Made by a program: the position numbers and the translations under genes
In this document: positions 28,281-31,200 of the stretch, piece after piece
Layout: each line of letters starts with the position of its first letter
How positions within the stretch are numbered: the first letter of the stretch is position 1
Source: a virus
Reading direction: 5' to 3' (one strand)
Length of the DNA: 31,200 nt
Virus record (IMG/VR): IMGVR_UViG_3300001679_000064
Location: 1-31,200 of that record
The notes under the pieces: generated by a model
The model's input: the letters and a program-made list of their open reading frames with translations, nothing else
Database searches by the model: none
What the model was told of the DNA's origin: nothing

Positions 28281-29736
28281 CGCGTCCCCTATCAGACCTT
28301 ATTATATCGCCTACTGTGTCCAATGTTAATGGCGCGACGTCATAAGGTCCTATGAATTCTTCCTGCAGAACTCTGAGCGCTCGGGAATAGTTGTTAGAAG
28401 TGCTGAGATTGTATACATTCATCGCCCTCTGTATCTGCTTCTTCATTAAGTGTCGGTCACGGCGTGGATCACGCTCTGAGAGTCTCGCTGCGTAGAATGC
28501 CTTCAGTTTCCATCGTTCACCGAACTTGGCGTGGAAATCATCTCTTGTTATCTGGGTGCGCTCAACGATCTCTACCGGAGGGATACAATTGACATTCACA
28601 AATCGTTCGCGGATACTTACAACTGGAGTTGCTGCGACGTATGCATTATAAAAAGACAGGAGATGCTCCTGTAGGACGTCGGCATCAGTGCTCCAAGTCT
28701 CAGTATATGCTGTTGAGAACATCGCCTCAAAAACTTGATTCTGAGTATATCCCCGAATCTCCTGATACTCTGGGTATCCTGGAACCGGGTCGCCATTCTC
28801 GTCAAAATGATATGCGATGCGGCGGTAGATTGATTCCATTCCCGGAACCTGTGAGAAACCGAAAGCCTCAGGAAGGATTTCCGGCAACACCAACCCAGGA
28901 TCACACTCATCAATTTCAGGGGTGTTGTCAAACTGGTCAATTGGGACGCCGTGCATATATTCCTGCATTGCTGGACTTCTTAGGTCTGCCACCAGACGCC
29001 ACGGGATGTTCTTATCTATCATGAACCCGTACTCGGCAGCGATGTGTGCTACAAGTAGGAAGTTGTCGTCATAATATTCATACGATTTCTGAAAATCGTC
29101 GTCGTACTGACCGTCTGCCATCTCTATCATCAGTCCTGAGCATAGTGGCGACATATGACCACACTCTAAGAATCCACTGAGGGTCAGTGGTCCGACGCTT
29201 TTAATTACGTTGTCGGCGTACTCGTCAAACAGGCTCAGAAAACTGTTCATTCCCCTTATCTCACCATCTCTGCCGGCGGTTGGAAGGAATACTGAATCAA
29301 ACACTGGATAGACTAGCGTTCTCATGTATTCGTCGTATGCCGCGGTTGGCGGGTCCCAGGCTTTGTAGACTTCTGCTTTCGCCCATGGGCTGTCTTTGAA
29401 AAGGATGTTGTCGTTTGCTAATTTTCTGATCTTCTCCGAAAAGTCTCTCCAGGCATCGGCAACGAAGTTGACGGCATATTGAGTTTCGCCGGCGGTATAC
29501 CGAAGTGGCTTTAGATGCTTTTGGTCAACTAATACGACGTTCCCCTTTGTGCTGACGGTTCCGTAGAACCTGTCGGCATTCCAAGTCTCTATGAAGTTCG
29601 GGATTAGGTCGTCAGGGAACACGTCAGAGTCGTACCTCTGCCTCTCGCTGAATATAATGTCTGCCGGCGAAGAGTTGGAGCCGTAAGCATACATTTCTGG
29701 GCGAGTGGTGTCCACCCTCTTGTTTTGATTAGCCAT
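28225..29736 (-). CDS. Probable virion structural protein, 503 aa
   Basis: I do not recognise a domain with certainty. The product is soluble, without signal peptide or membrane span, rich in aromatic and acidic residues (KSYEYYDDNFLL, ECDPGLVLPEILPEAFG) and ends in an Arg-rich tail (RRQNRVRRNLYR). FYGTVSTKGNVVLVDQKHL and YAVNFVADAWRDFSEKI are of the kind seen in marine phage tail or neck proteins. It overlaps the hub-like gene upstream by 8 nt, which suggests co-expression with structural genes. The start MANQNKRVDTTRPEM at 29736 is likely. The structural call rests mainly on size and neighbours. Confidence 0.5.
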   Translation of the reverse strand: MANQNKRVDTTRPEMYAYGSNSSPADIIFSERQRYDSDVFPDDLIPNFIETWNADRFYGTVSTKGNVVLVDQKHLKPLRYTAGETQYAVNFVADAWRDFSEKIRKLANDNILFKDSPWAKAEVYKAWDPPTAAYDEYMRTLVYPVFDSVFLPTAGRDGEIRGMNSFLSLFDEYADNVIKSVGPLTLSGFLECGHMSPLCSGLMIEMADGQYDDDFQKSYEYYDDNFLLVAHIAAEYGFMIDKNIPWRLVADLRSPAMQEYMHGVPIDQFDNTPEIDECDPGLVLPEILPEAFGFSQVPGMESIYRRIAYHFDENGDPVPGYPEYQEIRGYTQNQVFEAMFSTAYTETWSTDADVLQEHLLSFYNAYVAATPVVSIRERFVNVNCIPPVEIVERTQITRDDFHAKFGERWKLKAFYAARLSERDPRRDRHLMKKQIQRAMNVYNLSTSNNYSRALRVLQEEFIGPYDVAPLTLDTVGDIIRSDRGRDDLSDSRRQNRVRRNLYR

Positions 29737-31200
29737 TAGAGTGGGTCCTGTGCTCTAGCTTGGCATCTATTGTTGTGGTATACCCGCGATTTGAGATGCG
29801 GTTTGAGGACCTGACGACCCTATAATACCCTCCGAGCGTCAGAATCTCGTTTGCCATCGTTCCCAGCGCTGCACGGCTATCGACATATATCATATCACCG
29901 TTGCGGTGAATGGTATTGCCAACCATCTCAATGCTGATCTGTTGGGGTTGGATGAGGGCTTGATAGTTTGATGCAGCGGTCATTCCCTCAATGTTCATTG
30001 CTTGGAAAAACGGAGTGTCGTCCTTTGAGAAATTGAAGTTTTTTGCAATGCCTCTGTCGGCTCCTAAGACATAATGATATATTCCGTTTTTCTCATCTAT
30101 GATGCGATTGCCGCCGGAAGGGGTGCCCATCTGCTTGGCGTACAGAAGATAATAGCTCTTGATCGGTTTTGATGTTGAATATATTGTGTCCTTCAGGTTT
30201 TTGGCAGCCTTCTTGAGGTCTTTGGCGTAGATGGTTGACCAGTCGCCTTCTTTGCCATATATCTTTTCATACGTCATATAGAGAGTATAGTCAAACGAAA
30301 TCCTCATTTTGTAGTCGGTGACGCTATTCAAGAGACGGGTCACTGCCGTAAGAAGGCTGTCGAAGAAGGATCGGAATGGGTATTCATCTAAGTCGCGAGC
30401 GACGACGTTGTCAAACAAAAATTGGGATAAGTAGTCGAGTGAGATCGGGATGTCATAGATAGAACCATGGGTGATCGCGCCGCCTTGGGAGCGGTTGCCC
30501 GTAGAGAAGCCCTCTAGCCCTACCTTCCCTGGAAGGAACGTGCCGAAGATAAATCCAATGTCTTCTGGCATGCCGGCATTTTCCATGGCTGCCAAAACAA
30601 CATCTCCGAAGCGCACGAATGGGATTGCCATTGACTCACCAGGCATTGCGTCGGCGGTGGTGCCGTCGGTTGAGCGGGTGAAGGTGCTTCGCTCTCTCTT
30701 GACCGACTCGTCCTTCTTTTCTGTTGATGTCTTCTTTGCCCTCTCTTTGGCGAGGCGGTCACGGGTTTTATCGGCTATTTGTTTGGACTCTTTTCTATTG
30801 TAGAAGGATATATCAATCTGACCCCCTTCTGACTCTTTGGCGTATGCGACGAAGACCTTGCTGTGCTTAGACCCGTCCTCTCCGCCAAGAAGATTAGTCA
30901 TAAGTCCTGAATATCTCTCAGCCTGGATCGCCTTCCTGGCTCGCGAATAAGCCTCGTCAATCGTCGCTAGGTTGACCTTAAGGAGTTCTATCTCGGTCGC
31001 AGGTCCTTTTCCATGAGAAGTCTCCTTCCGGAATGTCATTAGCTCTATCTTCGCGCTTAAAAACTCTGCCTCGTTAGTTAGTCTGTCCAATCGCACCGGC
31101 ACGTTTGTCTTTGAGATAGCGCTGCCGAGGAAGGCTGTCTCACCGGCGCTGCGGTCAAAGGAGTTATGACTAATCTTCTTGGCGGAGAGGACGGGTCTAA
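29729..31200 (-). CDS. Probable baseplate/tail-hub protein, 5' end cut by the window edge
   Basis: The frame stays open from the right edge of the window; a GTG at 31102 is an internal Val, not needed as the start, so at least 490 residues are coded. The C-terminal 90 residues read QQISIEMVGNTIHRNGD, MIYVDSRAALG, then LGGYYRVVRSSNRISNRGY and TTIDAKLEHR. This is the beta pattern of tail hub/baseplate proteins (gp27- or late-control-D-like): a short 'x-GNT-x-x-R-GD-x-I-x-V' strand pair followed by 'GGYY-V-x-x-x-x-N-x-x-x-x-G-Y-T-T'. The middle has KDEEKKAKT-rich charged helices (EERAKK, KKDESVKRE). The call is moderate; the N-terminus is not visible. Confidence 0.5.
   Translation of the reverse strand, partial: RPVLSAKKISHNSFDRSAGETAFLGSAISKTNVPVRLDRLTNEAEFLSAKIELMTFRKETSHGKGPATEIELLKVNLATIDEAYSRARKAIQAERYSGLMTNLLGGEDGSKHSKVFVAYAKESEGGQIDISFYNRKESKQIADKTRDRLAKERAKKTSTEKKDESVKRERSTFTRSTDGTTADAMPGESMAIPFVRFGDVVLAAMENAGMPEDIGFIFGTFLPGKVGLEGFSTGNRSQGGAITHGSIYDIPISLDYLSQFLFDNVVARDLDEYPFRSFFDSLLTAVTRLLNSVTDYKMRISFDYTLYMTYEKIYGKEGDWSTIYAKDLKKAAKNLKDTIYSTSKPIKSYYLLYAKQMGTPSGGNRIIDEKNGIYHYVLGADRGIAKNFNFSKDDTPFFQAMNIEGMTAASNYQALIQPQQISIEMVGNTIHRNGDMIYVDSRAALGTMANEILTLGGYYRVVRSSNRISNRGYTTTIDAKLEHRTHSNG

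Noticed and set aside
1-31200. tRNA genes, CRISPR arrays, integrase or insertion sequences
   Set aside because: Gaps between genes are almost all under 100 bp. None folds as a cloverleaf, no regularly spaced repeats occur, and no integrase or transposase motif was seen on either strand.

Overview
This window looks like the replication and nucleotide-metabolism half of a large tailed-phage (Caudoviricetes) genome, probably a marine or freshwater myovirus of the wider T4-like type infecting a Gram-negative host. Every gene I can support lies on the minus strand, tightly packed with frequent 4-nt ATGA/GTGA overlaps and A/G-rich Shine-Dalgarno sites. Reading therefore runs from right to left. T4-like traits are a gp32-type ssDNA-binding protein, a gp41/DnaB-type helicase, a T4 RNase H/PolI-type 5' exonuclease and proteins with capsid-targeting-like N-termini. 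Unlike T4, the window holds a full-length bacterial-type DNA polymerase III alpha subunit plus a small exonuclease-less PolA-type polymerase. No tRNA, CRISPR array or insertion sequence was seen.

Layout, in transcription order. (1) 31200-28225: two probable virion genes, the first cut by the window edge and with a baseplate/hub-like C-terminus. (2) 28280-22234: PolA-type polymerase, a protein that looks like a divergent tubulin/FtsZ, a 46-bp inverted repeat, a conserved hypothetical, SSB, a hairpin terminator, RecA, dCMP-deaminase-like protein and 5' exonuclease. (3) 22173-15038: a terminator/promoter junction, then helicase, class II ribonucleotide reductase, a Cys-rich small protein, a GroES-like co-chaperonin, an ADP-ribosyltransferase-like protein with a cleavable-looking N-terminal tag, SAM synthetase, a hypothetical and a DUF2827-like glycosyltransferase closed by a terminator. 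(4) 14865-9096: a good sigma70-type promoter, DnaE, two small beta-barrel-like proteins, dUTPase, a PLP aminotransferase and an unlisted 59-aa lipoprotein. (5) 9036-6320: a promoter overlapping a start codon, small SH3/KOW-like proteins and FtsH. (6) 6228-3546: another promoter of the same class, small proteins (two found by hand), a zinc-ribbon protein, an IMPDH/GMP-reductase homologue and a sigma-region-4-like protein with a Cys cluster. (7) 3464-1: an acidic prohead-core-like protein, a zeta-toxin-like kinase with a tag-like N-terminus, an L,D-transpeptidase-like protein with an EF-hand loop, hypotheticals and a gene cut by the left edge.

The enzymes fit together as dNTP supply (RNR, dCMP deaminase, dUTPase, perhaps the guanine-nucleotide enzyme), replication and recombination (DnaE, PolA-like, helicase, SSB, RecA, 5' exonuclease), proteostasis (FtsH, GroES-like) and possible nucleic-acid or virion modification (MetK, aminotransferase, glycosyltransferase). 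The most novel leads are the tubulin/FtsZ-like protein, the set of proteins with T4-style prohead-protease sites (including a kinase and an ADP-ribosyltransferase that might be injected with the DNA), the two-polymerase arrangement with a changed PolA motif C, and an expanded family of small 'GDLV' beta-barrel proteins. All functional calls come from motif reading alone; no database search was run.
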